DNA of 40,848 nucleotides from Holdemanella hominis. GTDB taxonomy: Bacteria; Bacillota_I; Bacilli_A; Erysipelotrichales; Erysipelotrichaceae. The DNA lies in assembly GCF_014306155.1 (NCBI RefSeq), contig NZ_JACRWH010000016.1, positions 1-40,848 of the forward strand, in the 5' to 3' direction. This document shows, piece by piece, positions 25,576-33,898 of the stretch. The translations under genes and the position numbers were made by a program. How positions within the stretch are numbered: position 1 is the first letter of the stretch; the number at the start of each line of letters is the position of its first letter. The notes under the pieces are model-generated. The model had not been told where the DNA came from and did not search any database. It saw only the letters and a program-made list of their open reading frames with translations.

Positions 25576-27216
25576 ATGAGTCAAATAAAATGTCCCAATT
25601 GTGGAACTGTATTTCAGGTGGATGAGAGTCACTATCATGAAATCTTACAACAAGTCCGTAATGAAGAATTTGAAAAGGAATTAAAAGAAAGAGAAAAGAA
25701 TTCAAACCAGGTTCTTCAGTCTAAACTTGAAAAAGAATATGAAGCTAAATTAAGTCAGAAAACTTTAGAAATCAAAGAGCTTCAGGCAAATAAAGAGCAA
25801 GAAATCATTTCTTTAAAAGAACAATTAAAGTCTACTGAACAAATTATCAAGAGTGAAACTGAAAAAGCTTATCAAGACCAATTAAACAAGAAAGAGCTTG
25901 AAATCAAACAGCTGCAATCGGACTTCAATCAGAAACAAAGTGATAAAGAGCAGGAAGTCATTTCATTAAAAGAAAAGCTAGAAGCAAGTACGCAGTTAAC
26001 GAAAACTGAAACGCAAAAAGAATATCAGGAGCAATTAAATCAAAAAGATTTAGAGATTTCTAAACTCAATGCCAAATTAGAACAGATTCTTTCACAGAAT
26101 AAAATCCATGAATCTAAGGCTGAACAAGAATATAGATTGCAGCTACAGGCAAAGGAAAATGAAATTCAAGCCTTAAAGAACAACATTTCAAACAACGAAA
26201 AAGTATTAAAGGCAAATCTATTAAATACATACCAATCAAAGCTAAATGAAAAGAACCTTGAAATCCAGTCTTTAAAGCAAGATATGGATAAGGCTAAGGT
26301 TGAAAACGAATTGAATGTAAAGAGTATTAAACAAGATCTACAAAATCAAATCGAGCAGGATAAAATGAAATATCAGCTTCAAGAAAAGAGCTTGCAGGAA
26401 AAATACGATACTTTACTACAAACCAAAGATGAGCAAATTGCCTACTATAAAGATTTCAAATTAAAACAGTCTACTAAAATGATTGGTGAATCTTTAGAAC
26501 AACATTGTGAAATTGAATTCAATAAACTTCGTGCTACTGGTTTTCAAAATGCATACTTTGAAAAAGATAATGATGCTCGTACAGGATCAAAGGGTGACTA
26601 TATCTATCGTGAGTTAGACGAGAATGGTGTAGAAATCATTTCCATCATGTTTGAAATGAAAAACGAAAATGACAAAACAGCTACAAAACATAAGAATGAA
26701 GATTTCTTAAAAGAATTAGATAAAGACCGTAATGAAAAGAATTGTGAATATGCTGTTCTTGTTTCTATGTTAGAGCCAGAAAACGAATTATATAACACGG
26801 GTATTATTGATAAATCCCATCGCTATCCAAAGATGTATGTGATTCGTCCTCAATTCTTTATTCCAATGATCACCATTTTAAGAAATGCTGCATTCAATTC
26901 TATGCAGTATAAAAATGAATTGCAGTTGATGCGTAATCAAAATATTGATATTACACACTTTGAAGAGAATATGAATGATTTTAAACAAAAGTTCTCAAGA
27001 AATTATGAATTAGCTTCCAAAAAATTCAATACGGCTATCGAAGAGATTGATAAAACAATTTCACATCTTCAAAAGACAAAAGAAGCCTTACTATCAAGTG
27101 AAAGACAATTGCAATTGGCTAATAATAAAGCAGAGGATCTTACAATCAAGCGTTTAACTCGTAACAATCCTACAATGAAGCAGAAGTTTGATGAATTAAA
27201 GAAATATGACAAATAA
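25576..27216 (+). CDS. DUF2130 protein: zinc-knuckle-like start, repeated coiled coil, nuclease-fold C-terminus
   Basis: 546 residues. The N-terminus has one CxxC (C6-C9). Residues 30-295 are coiled coil built around five copies of an 18-residue unit starting near 53, 97, 148, 181 and 215 (for example KEYEAKLSQKTLEIKELQ). Residues 297-445 are DUF2130 with the PD-(D/E)xK-like constellation E308, D341 (GSKGDY) and E360-x-K362 (FEMKN). A second short coiled coil lies at 455-525. The family has no established function; a DNA- or RNA-processing role is inference from the fold-like motif. ATG has GGAGGT upstream. It stands alone on the plus strand. Confidence 0.88.
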   Translation: MSQIKCPNCGTVFQVDESHYHEILQQVRNEEFEKELKEREKNSNQVLQSKLEKEYEAKLSQKTLEIKELQANKEQEIISLKEQLKSTEQIIKSETEKAYQDQLNKKELEIKQLQSDFNQKQSDKEQEVISLKEKLEASTQLTKTETQKEYQEQLNQKDLEISKLNAKLEQILSQNKIHESKAEQEYRLQLQAKENEIQALKNNISNNEKVLKANLLNTYQSKLNEKNLEIQSLKQDMDKAKVENELNVKSIKQDLQNQIEQDKMKYQLQEKSLQEKYDTLLQTKDEQIAYYKDFKLKQSTKMIGESLEQHCEIEFNKLRATGFQNAYFEKDNDARTGSKGDYIYRELDENGVEIISIMFEMKNENDKTATKHKNEDFLKELDKDRNEKNCEYAVLVSMLEPENELYNTGIIDKSHRYPKMYVIRPQFFIPMITILRNAAFNSMQYKNELQLMRNQNIDITHFEENMNDFKQKFSRNYELASKKFNTAIEEIDKTISHLQKTKEALLSSERQLQLANNKAEDLTIKRLTRNNPTMKQKFDELKKYDK

Positions 27217-27247
27217 AGGACATTTCCAATAGGAGATGTCCTCTTTT
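27217..27247. terminator. Terminator between the DUF2130 gene and the CPBP protease gene
   Basis: AGGACAT, internal mismatch, CC, AATA loop, GG, ATGTCCT, then CTTTTT on the plus strand. It lies in the short gap between converging genes. Confidence 0.8.
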
Positions 27248-28143
27248 TAAAACATATTCATGAATAATGAAATGATAATCCAAAGAATAGTAAATATTAA
27301 ATATAAAAGGTTAGGAATTTGCTTAAAGAATCTTACATACCAATTCTCATTTGTCTTCTCTTCTTTAATAAATGCATTCACTTCCTTTGATTTTAGTATT
27401 ATTGTAATGAGGCCATAAATCACAAGGGCAAGTACTAAAACTGTAATCAAAACATGATTTGAATAAACCGACATTAAAGCTAAAAAGTTATTACCTGCAT
27501 GAGCTAGCATAGTAACTAAAATACTATCCGATTTAAGATACATATAACATAGTACCAGTCCCATAAAGAAAGCGGGTATGGCTTGTGTAATATTTAAATG
27601 TAAAAGTCCAAATAATAAAGAAGTCACAATAATCGCAAACATTTTATTATATTTCGACAATGTTTGTAGAATCATACCTCTAAATATCAACTCTTCAAAT
27701 ATAGGTGCAAGCACGACAACACTGATAAAAGTAAAAGCGTTATACATTAAACTGCCGCTTAACGAAAAATCTGGACTTGTATTTGGTAATCCAAATTTTG
27801 ATAATAAAGCACCAATAATACCAATCGCATAATTCAGAAAATACATCATTGAAACAGTATCTATTGTCTCTTTGGGTTTAAATGTAAACTTCAAATCTTT
27901 GATATTTTGTTTAAAAGAACTACTCATAAACCATAATATGATGATTCCAGATATAAAAGAAATCAACATTTCAATGCAGGCATTGATTGCAGAATAATCA
28001 TAATACAAAGAATACATAATTAAAGGCATTGCGACAAAGCTAAACAAAAAAGAGAGTGTCAGCTGCATAATAATATATAGCCATAATGAGCCTCCAACTT
28101 TACTTAATTCTTTATCGGGCATAAATTTAGGTGGTTGTTGCAT
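27247..28143 (-). CDS. CPBP-family intramembrane metalloprotease (CAAX/Abi type)
   Basis: 298 residues with about eight membrane segments. The catalytic motifs are E150-E151-x3-R155 (FEELIFRGM), H182 (GLLHLN) and H215 (LAHAGNN). CPBP proteins include Rce1-like prenyl-protease relatives, bacteriocin self-immunity proteins and sigma-regulator site-2-like proteases; nothing nearby decides between them. ATG at 28143 has a modest AGGGAT site. No bacteriocin precursor is visible nearby. Confidence 0.9.
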   Translation of the reverse strand: MQQPPKFMPDKELSKVGGSLWLYIIMQLTLSFLFSFVAMPLIMYSLYYDYSAINACIEMLISFISGIIILWFMSSSFKQNIKDLKFTFKPKETIDTVSMMYFLNYAIGIIGALLSKFGLPNTSPDFSLSGSLMYNAFTFISVVVLAPIFEELIFRGMILQTLSKYNKMFAIIVTSLLFGLLHLNITQAIPAFFMGLVLCYMYLKSDSILVTMLAHAGNNFLALMSVYSNHVLITVLVLALVIYGLITIILKSKEVNAFIKEEKTNENWYVRFFKQIPNLLYLIFTILWIIISLFMNMF

Positions 28144-28178
28144 AAAATCCCTACTTTCTTAAATTTATTCTAACACAA

Positions 28179-28198
28179 AAGAGGCTCTTAGGCCTCTT
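28179..28198 (-). terminator. Terminator of the NAD operon
   Basis: AAGAGGC, 6-nt loop, GCCTCTT, then TTGTGTT on the minus strand; it overlaps the niaR stop codon. Confidence 0.75.
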
Positions 28199-28694
28199 GT
28201 AAAATATGAAGTTTTCTTAATGATTCCTCAATTGAATCTAAATCTTCTTTTGATTGTGCACTCACCGTATGACAATGATATCCACTCGTTAGATCCGTTA
28301 AAGGTTTTGCCTGATTCTGTGAAATAGAATCAATGAATTCCTTGACTTGTTTTCTAGAACTAATGTTCATTTTAGCCTCTAACTTTCCATATACATCATG
28401 TTTGACAAATACATTTTCAATACAGCCACCACAATCTACGATCGCATTCATTTCTTCTTCCATACGATCATTCAAATGAAAACAAGAAAATACTCTTCGA
28501 ACTCTTTGATGTGAACATACATATCCTTTGTGTGTCGCATAAATATGAACATTTCTTGCCTTTAATAAGGCAATATCCTGCACAATGACTTGTCTTGATA
28601 CATTAAACTTTTTGGAAAGTTCACTTCCTGAAACTGGCACTTCGCTTTTTGAAATCGTGTCATAAATGGCTTGAAGTCTAGCTTCTTTTTCCAT
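28188..28694 (-). CDS. niaR: NAD-biosynthesis repressor NiaR (HTH plus 3H domain)
   Basis: 168 residues. An N-terminal winged helix (about 5-62, with SGSELSKKFNVSRQVIVQDIALL) is followed by a 3H domain whose histidines are seen in CFHLND, VKHDVYG and SGYHCHTV. NiaR/YrxA proteins bind nicotinic acid as co-repressor and a metal through the histidines, and shut down NAD genes. Its ATG abuts the nadC stop, with the AGGTGA site inside nadC. The palindrome upstream of nadA is its likely operator, so the operon should be autoregulated. Confidence 0.93.
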   Translation of the reverse strand: MEKEARLQAIYDTISKSEVPVSGSELSKKFNVSRQVIVQDIALLKARNVHIYATHKGYVCSHQRVRRVFSCFHLNDRMEEEMNAIVDCGGCIENVFVKHDVYGKLEAKMNISSRKQVKEFIDSISQNQAKPLTDLTSGYHCHTVSAQSKEDLDSIEESLRKLHILQEA

Positions 28695-29531
28695 TTATTT
28701 CACCTGCAAGTTTTTTAAAGACAAATCTAAAATAGGTGCTGAATGCGTTAGAGCACCACTTGAAATATAGTCCACACCTAAGGCAGTTAATTTTTCAATA
28801 TTCTCTTTTGTGACATTTCCAGAACATTCAGTTTCGGATCTTCCATCGATGATTTCAATTGCTTTTTTCATATTTTCAACACTCATGTTATCTAACATGA
28901 TAATATCCGCACCTGCTTCAACCGCTTCTTTAACCTGTTCTAAATTTTCTACTTCCACTTCAATTTTACGAACGAAAGAAGCATAATCCTTTGCCATCTG
29001 AACTGCATTCGTGATTGAACCAGCTGCTGCGATATGATTATCCTTCAACATAACACCATCTGATAAATTGTATCTATGGTTATTTCCACCACCAACACGA
29101 ACTGCATATTTTTCAAACACACGCATATTTGGTGTTGTTTTTCTTGTGTCCAACAGCTTTGTCTTTGAACCCTTCAAATAAGATACGACACGATTTGTAT
29201 AAGTGGCAATTCCACTCATTCTTTGAAGATAATTCAACGCAGTTCTTTCACCTGATAAAAGAACACGAACATCTCCAGACACTTCAGCCAATAATTGTCC
29301 GTTTTTAACGGCATCCCCATCTTTTACATAGAATTTCACTTCCATGTTTTCATCTAATAAATAAAAGACTCTTTCAAATACTTCAAGGCCTGCAATGATT
29401 CCTTCTTCTTTACAGATCAATTGTACCTGCCCATATTGATAGGAAGGCATGACTGCATTTGTTGAAACATCTTCACTTGTTATATCTTCCTGCAAAGCTT
29501 GGATCAATAAGTGATCCACATTTAAACGCAT
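28695..29531 (-). CDS. nadC: Nicotinate-nucleotide pyrophosphorylase (quinolinate phosphoribosyltransferase)
   Basis: Converts quinolinate and PRPP to nicotinate mononucleotide, CO2 and PPi. 278 residues from ATG 29531. Conserved blocks include LSGERTALNYLQRMSGIAT, LLDTRKTTPNMR, GGGNNHRYNLSDGVMLKDNH and IEVEVENLEQ, then DIIMLDNM near the C-terminal half. A GTG at 29546 with a GAGAG-like site would add five residues and overlap nadB by 8 nt; I prefer the ATG but cannot exclude it. Confidence 0.95.
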   Translation of the reverse strand: MRLNVDHLLIQALQEDITSEDVSTNAVMPSYQYGQVQLICKEEGIIAGLEVFERVFYLLDENMEVKFYVKDGDAVKNGQLLAEVSGDVRVLLSGERTALNYLQRMSGIATYTNRVVSYLKGSKTKLLDTRKTTPNMRVFEKYAVRVGGGNNHRYNLSDGVMLKDNHIAAAGSITNAVQMAKDYASFVRKIEVEVENLEQVKEAVEAGADIIMLDNMSVENMKKAIEIIDGRSETECSGNVTKENIEKLTALGVDYISSGALTHSAPILDLSLKNLQVK

Positions 29532-29538
29532 TGTATTC

Positions 29539-30831
29539 TTATCCACGAGCTTGTCTCTCTCTTTCTATTTCTTCAAGTACCATATCATGATACATTTTTT
29601 CTTGATTTGACAACTGATGTGACTTAATCACATTCGTCAAATGATCAAATTCACTAGTTGTTGCCGGTTTATTTTTCAATAAATCTTCAACAGCTCTTTT
29701 ACCCCACACTAAAGATTCAAGTAAAGAGTTGCTAGCCAAGCGGTTTCTTCCGTGAACTCCGTTGCAGCTCGTCTCTCCTACCGCATATAAGTGGGACATA
29801 GAAGTACGTGAATCTTTATCTACATGAATTCCACCCATAAAATAGTGCTGGGCTGGCGTAACAGGAATCCATTCTTTTGTACAATCATATCCTTCTTCCA
29901 AACACTTTTCATAAATGTGAGGAAAATGATTCTTAATGACTTCTTCACCTAAAACAGTCATATCCATCCAAACATAAGGCATATCATCCTTCTTCATTTG
30001 TTCGCGAATCTTTTGTGTCATGATATCGCGTGGCAACACTTCATTCGCAAAACGCTTTCCGTCTTTTCCATAAAGCTTAGCCCCTTCTCCACGAACCGAT
30101 TCACTAATAAGGAAGGCTCTTCCTTTTTTCTTTGTATATAAAGTTGTTGGGTGAATCTGTACATAATCCACATTTTCTAATTTAATACCATGCTGGATTG
30201 CAATCGCAATGGCATCTCCCGTTAAGTGTGGATAGTTAGTTGAATGATCATATAATCCGCCGATTCCACCACACGCAAAGATTGTATAACCAGCTTCAAT
30301 GCTCATTTCATTATTGTTGGCATCTTTCGCCAAAACACCATAACATACATTGTCCTTTTCAATAATGTCTGTCATTGTGACATATTCCATGATTGTAACA
30401 TTCTCTAATTTGCGAACCGCATCTAATAAAGTGGATGTGATTTCTTTTCCCGTAATATCTTCATGGAATAAAATACGTGGCTTAGAATGTGCCCCTTCAC
30501 GCGTGTAATCTAATTCACCATCTTTTGTCGCAAAATTAACACCATATCCAATCAGTTCATTAATAATATCACGGCTTGAATTGATCATAATTTCAACAGA
30601 TTCCTTACGATTTTCGTAATGCCCTGCCTTCATAGTATCTTCCATAAAAGAATCAAAATCATTTTTGTCTCTCAATACACAAATTCCACCTTGTGCTAAA
30701 AATGAATCACTATTTTCCGCATCAGATTTTGTCAACATTAGGACCTTTTTATCATTTGGAACATGTAAAGCTGCAAACAACCCACTTGCACCTGTTCCAA
30801 CAATAACTATATCTGCCTCTAACTTTTCCAT
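29539..30831 (-). CDS. nadB: L-aspartate oxidase, short form
   Basis: FAD enzyme making iminoaspartate for NadA. The FAD dinucleotide motif VIVGTGASGLFAAL is at the N-terminus. Substrate/FAD motifs EGAHSKPRILFHEDITG, HPTTLYTKK and the C-terminal GETSCNGVHGRNRLASNSLLES are intact. At 430 residues it is about 100 shorter than E. coli NadB and lacks most of the C-terminal helical domain. In anaerobes the oxidant is probably fumarate, not oxygen (family knowledge). Its ATG is one base after the nadA stop. Confidence 0.93.
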   Translation of the reverse strand: MEKLEADIVIVGTGASGLFAALHVPNDKKVLMLTKSDAENSDSFLAQGGICVLRDKNDFDSFMEDTMKAGHYENRKESVEIMINSSRDIINELIGYGVNFATKDGELDYTREGAHSKPRILFHEDITGKEITSTLLDAVRKLENVTIMEYVTMTDIIEKDNVCYGVLAKDANNNEMSIEAGYTIFACGGIGGLYDHSTNYPHLTGDAIAIAIQHGIKLENVDYVQIHPTTLYTKKKGRAFLISESVRGEGAKLYGKDGKRFANEVLPRDIMTQKIREQMKKDDMPYVWMDMTVLGEEVIKNHFPHIYEKCLEEGYDCTKEWIPVTPAQHYFMGGIHVDKDSRTSMSHLYAVGETSCNGVHGRNRLASNSLLESLVWGKRAVEDLLKNKPATTSEFDHLTNVIKSHQLSNQEKMYHDMVLEEIERERQARG

Positions 30832-30832
30832 A

Positions 30833-31738
30833 TTATTTTGCCAACTCCAACATTCTATCTAATGACTTTTCGGCCATAGCCTTCACTTCTTCATCTACAA
30901 ACACTTCATTTGTCTCATTCAACAAACAATCATAAACTTTTTCCAAAGATACTTTTTTCATATTCATACAGATCAATTTATCGGATAATGGATAGAAAGT
31001 TTTATCTGGTGATTTCAACTGCATTTCATGAAGTACACCAAGTTCAGTGCCAATCACAAATTCTTTACTTGGATTGTCCACTGTATATTGAATCAATTCT
31101 GAAGTGCTTCCCGCAAAATCAGTTGCCTCAACAACTTCATTAACACACTCAGGATGAACAATGATTGGAACATTTGGATGTTCTTCACGTGCTTTTTCAA
31201 CATCTTTTAATGTCACACGCTTATGTGTAATACAATATCCATCATTTAAGATAATATTCTTTTCAGGTACTTGTTTCTTCACATAAGCACCTAAGTTTCC
31301 GTCTGGAATAAAGAAAATATTTTTATTTGGAAGTGAACGAACAATCTTCACTGCGTTTGAACTTGTTACACAAATATCAGCCATTGTTTTTAGTTCAGCT
31401 GTTGAGTTGATATAACATACAATCGCTAAATCTTCATATTCTTCTTTAATCTTCTTAATAACAGCCTTACTTGCCATGTGTGCCATTGGACAATCTGCAT
31501 TTAAATCTGGCATCAATACTTTCTTGTCTGGATTTAACATTTTGGCACTTTCACCCATAAATTTAACACCCGCAAATACAATAATATCTGCATCTGTATT
31601 TTTTGCTTTCTTTGCCAAAGCATATGAATCTCCGACAAAATCCGCTACATCTTGTACAGCTCCATCTACATAATAATGCGCTAAAATAATCGCATTTTTT
31701 TCCTTTTTTAATTTCAATACATCTTCTTTTAAAGACAT
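30833..31738 (-). CDS. nadA: Quinolinate synthase A
   Basis: [4Fe-4S] enzyme condensing iminoaspartate with dihydroxyacetone phosphate. 301 residues, three pseudo-symmetric repeats. The three cluster ligands are C83 (NADCPMA), C169 (DGYCITHKR) and C257 (LICMNMKK), with the spacing seen in Thermotoga NadA. Other motifs are AHYYVDGAVQDVADFVGDS and VHPEC. ATG at 31738 has AGGGAGG. It is the first gene of nadA-nadB-nadC-niaR behind a palindrome-covered promoter. Confidence 0.97.
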   Translation of the reverse strand: MSLKEDVLKLKKEKNAIILAHYYVDGAVQDVADFVGDSYALAKKAKNTDADIIVFAGVKFMGESAKMLNPDKKVLMPDLNADCPMAHMASKAVIKKIKEEYEDLAIVCYINSTAELKTMADICVTSSNAVKIVRSLPNKNIFFIPDGNLGAYVKKQVPEKNIILNDGYCITHKRVTLKDVEKAREEHPNVPIIVHPECVNEVVEATDFAGSTSELIQYTVDNPSKEFVIGTELGVLHEMQLKSPDKTFYPLSDKLICMNMKKVSLEKVYDCLLNETNEVFVDEEVKAMAEKSLDRMLELAK

Positions 31739-31774
31739 GGAATTTTCCTCCCTTAAAAAATTTTACCGTTTTGA

Positions 31775-31803
31775 ATTATACACCCAGGCTTTACATCTGA
31801 CAA
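31775..31803 (-). promoter_or_regulatory. Promoter of the nad operon
   Basis: TTGTCA (31803-31798), 17-nt spacer, TATAAT (31780-31775) on the minus strand. The palindromic operator covers the -35 box. Confidence 0.8.
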
Positions 31804-31816
31804 GACAGTTGTAAAG
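31789..31816. promoter_or_regulatory. 28-bp palindrome, probable NiaR operator
   Basis: Half-sites CTTTACANCTG and CAGNTGTAAAG are separated by a 6-bp centre. It overlaps the -35 box, so bound repressor should block the polymerase. Assignment to NiaR rests on niaR being in the operon. Confidence 0.8.
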
Positions 31817-31864
31817 TCAATATTATATAAGTTATATATCACAATGAAATAAGCACGAAAAAAG

Positions 31865-31886
31865 CGATGAATCAAAAATCATCGCC
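31865..31886 (-). terminator. Terminator after ferritin
   Basis: GCGATGA, 8-nt loop, TCATCGC, then TTTTTTC on the minus strand. Confidence 0.85.
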
Positions 31887-32408
31887 TTAGTTTTTTGTCT
31901 GTAAAATGCTTGGTGCAATATAAGTACGAGTTTTGTACTCTGCATCTAAATCATACAAACCCTTGGCATCGTGTCCAAACAATTCAAATCGAGAAATTAA
32001 ATCCGAAGCATTCTTTTCTTCTTCTCCTTGTTCTTTGACAAACCAATCCAAGAACTGCATAGTTCTAAAATCTTTTACTTCATAAGCTGCTGCGTAACAA
32101 GTATGAATCAATTCAGTTACGTATTGTTCATGTTTTAAGCCTGCTTTTAACGGATCACTTAGTTCATTTAAAGGAATATTTGGCTTATTAATAGCTTCCA
32201 AAACAACACTATGATCATTGTCTTGAAGATATTGCATCATCAATTGAGCATGTGCAATCTCTTCTTGTACTTGTACATGATACCAATTTGCGAAACCCTC
32301 TAAACTTTTATCATGATAATAATTTTCGAAATCCAAATACAAATAAGCAGAATATAATTCTTTATTAACTTGATTATTCAACAAGTCCGCTACTTTCTTA
32401 CTCAACAT
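31887..32408 (-). CDS. ftnA: Non-heme ferritin
   Basis: Iron-storage cage subunit, 173 residues. Ferroxidase ligands E17, E50 and H53 (VQEEIAHA) are in the standard positions, with the second half of the site in the E94 region and KEQGEEEKNA. No heme-binding methionine pattern is evident, so FtnA type and not bacterioferritin. ATG has AAGGA upstream. It lies 64 nt after the flavodoxin gene in an oxygen/iron-defence cluster. Confidence 0.95.
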   Translation of the reverse strand: MLSKKVADLLNNQVNKELYSAYLYLDFENYYHDKSLEGFANWYHVQVQEEIAHAQLMMQYLQDNDHSVVLEAINKPNIPLNELSDPLKAGLKHEQYVTELIHTCYAAAYEVKDFRTMQFLDWFVKEQGEEEKNASDLISRFELFGHDAKGLYDLDAEYKTRTYIAPSILQTKN

Positions 32409-32472
32409 AGCACATTCCTTCTTTCTGGCTACATCATACTCCTAGCGACAAGAAAAGCGTAGTGATATGCTC

Positions 32473-32934
32473 TCACAACGCTTCATTTACACATTTCATT
32501 AAACTGTCAACATCCTTATCGTTTGGATGTTTTAAAGCCTCATCAAAATTCTTCAACATTTCAGAATTCGATTCAAACTTTGCACGAATTGCCAAAGGCA
32601 TCTTACCTTGACACATCCATGTTCCTTTAACGCAGTTGGATGCATCTAAATGATTTTGAACATTTTTTAAAATCATCTCAAAATATTCTTTAGATTTACC
32701 AAAACCAGCCGTTCCAAACAAGAAAACATTTTGATTACGTAGTGTAGAAAGATATTGTTTCATTTGATCATCACAATCTCCCTTATCACACCAGAATCCA
32801 ATGCACAACAAATCTACAGGTTCTAAATTTTGTGTATTTTCTACAGGTACACAATATTTTGACTCCATAAAATTCAAGCTGTTTGCCAAAGATTGTGTAT
32901 TCCCTGTTTTTGAACTATATACAATTCCTATCAT
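32473..32934 (-). CDS. Flavodoxin-family protein
   Basis: 153 residues. The N-terminal FMN phosphate loop YSSKTGNTQSLA is clear, followed by FWCDKGDCDDQMKQYL and the FGTAGFGKSKEYF segment. It resembles the short flavodoxin family of gut Firmicutes, which includes BilS, the partner of bilirubin reductase, but no BilR is present here. ATG at 32934 follows AAAGGG; the longer reading overlaps the upstream small gene and was rejected. Likely an electron carrier for a reductase. Confidence 0.88.
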   Translation of the reverse strand: MIGIVYSSKTGNTQSLANSLNFMESKYCVPVENTQNLEPVDLLCIGFWCDKGDCDDQMKQYLSTLRNQNVFLFGTAGFGKSKEYFEMILKNVQNHLDASNCVKGTWMCQGKMPLAIRAKFESNSEMLKNFDEALKHPNDKDVDSLMKCVNEAL

Positions 32935-32947
32935 AAAATATACCCTT

Positions 32948-33196
32948 TCATAAGTAGCGATTACGCCATGCATAATACTCTTCATCTTTTTCCATATCAA
33001 TACCATGGTCATTTTCATAAACTTCAAACGTATTCTGATGAAATAGTGAAATAAAATCATTTCTTGAAATCTTTGAATGCCATTGACTATGCCATATATA
33101 TACTTTATCTTTTTCCATTTTAATCAACGCACGATTCTCTAAACATATTAGTGCATGACTATCTTTTAATTTTTCAAATGCCTCTATTATTTCCAT
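32948..33196 (-). CDS. Small protein of unknown function, 82 residues
   Basis: I do not recognise it. It is soluble and rich in acidic and aromatic residues, with a C-terminal KDEEYYAWRNRY segment. It lies 13 nt before the flavodoxin gene and probably shares its transcript, next to rubrerythrin and ferritin. No Shine-Dalgarno precedes the ATG, and an extended -10 box ends 6 nt upstream, suggesting a leaderless mRNA. A structural or redox-partner role with the flavodoxin is only a guess from position. Confidence 0.7.
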   Translation of the reverse strand: MEIIEAFEKLKDSHALICLENRALIKMEKDKVYIWHSQWHSKISRNDFISLFHQNTFEVYENDHGIDMEKDEEYYAWRNRYL

Positions 33197-33202
33197 AGAA
33201 TT

Positions 33203-33211
33203 ATTTTAGCA
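33203..33211 (-). promoter_or_regulatory. Extended -10 promoter of the 82-residue gene
   Basis: TG-C-TAAAAT on the minus strand, ending 6 nt before the ATG. Confidence 0.5.
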
Positions 33212-33232
33212 CAACTTTCAAGGATAAGAAAA

Positions 33233-33248
33233 GGTAGCCGAAGCTACC
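33233..33248 (-). terminator. Terminator after rubrerythrin
   Basis: GGTAGC, TTCG tetraloop, GCTACC, then TTTTCTT on the minus strand. Confidence 0.85.
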
Positions 33249-33259
33249 ATGAGATATTA

Positions 33260-33802
33260 TTATTCGTAATGATCTTTTAATTCTTGGAAATAAGCCTGTG
33301 GATGATTACATACTGGACATACTAATGGGGCTGTTTCGCCATAGTGAATGTGTCCACAATTCAAACAAATCCAAACAGTTGAAGTTGCCTTTTTAAACAT
33401 TGCATCTTTTTCAACATCTTTCAACATAGCTTTATAACGAGCTTCGTGATGTTTTTCAATAGCCCCTACGCCTTCGAACAAGGCAGCAATATCATCAAAG
33501 CCTTCTTCACGAGCTTCTTTAGCCATTGTTGCGTACATATCTGTCCACTCATAGTTTTCACCTGCAGCCGCATCTTTTAGGTTTTCTGTTGTTGTAGGAA
33601 CTTTTCCACCATGCAAAGCCTTAAACCACAATTTTGCGTGTTCTTTTTCATTATTTGATGTTTCAGTGAAAATGTTCTGAATCTTTACATAACCATCTTT
33701 TTTAGCTTGTGAAGCATAATATTGATACTTAACACATGCCTGAGATTCCCCTGCAAAAGCAGTCATTAAATTCTTTTCTGTTTTAGATCCTTTTAATTCC
33801 AT
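33260..33802 (-). CDS. rbr: Rubrerythrin
   Basis: Non-heme di-iron peroxidase that reduces hydrogen peroxide in anaerobes. 180 residues: an erythrin four-helix bundle (1-140) with ExxH-type motifs in GESQACVKYQYYA, NNEKEHAKLW and GAIEKHHEARY, then a rubredoxin-like domain with CLNCG and CPVCN holding one iron. ATG at 33802 has an AGGAGG site. No PerR box is obvious upstream. The electron donor could be the neighbouring flavodoxin (inference). Confidence 0.96.
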   Translation of the reverse strand: MELKGSKTEKNLMTAFAGESQACVKYQYYASQAKKDGYVKIQNIFTETSNNEKEHAKLWFKALHGGKVPTTTENLKDAAAGENYEWTDMYATMAKEAREEGFDDIAALFEGVGAIEKHHEARYKAMLKDVEKDAMFKKATSTVWICLNCGHIHYGETAPLVCPVCNHPQAYFQELKDHYE

Positions 33803-33870
33803 AATAAAGACCTCCTATCTGTCTTCATTTTAAATCAACTCAACATATTTTTCCATTAAAACGCATAAGA

Positions 33871-33898
33871 AAAAGACAAATCCTAAGACTTGTCTTTT
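33871..33898 (-). terminator. Terminator after the pyrophosphatase-like gene
   Basis: AAAAGACAA, loop, TTGTCTTTT followed by TTCTT on the minus strand, starting right at the stop codon. Confidence 0.75.

Noticed and set aside
27247..28143. Bacteriocin immunity role for the CPBP protease
   Set aside because: No bacteriocin precursor with a double-glycine leader, no ABC exporter and no comC-like gene is present nearby.
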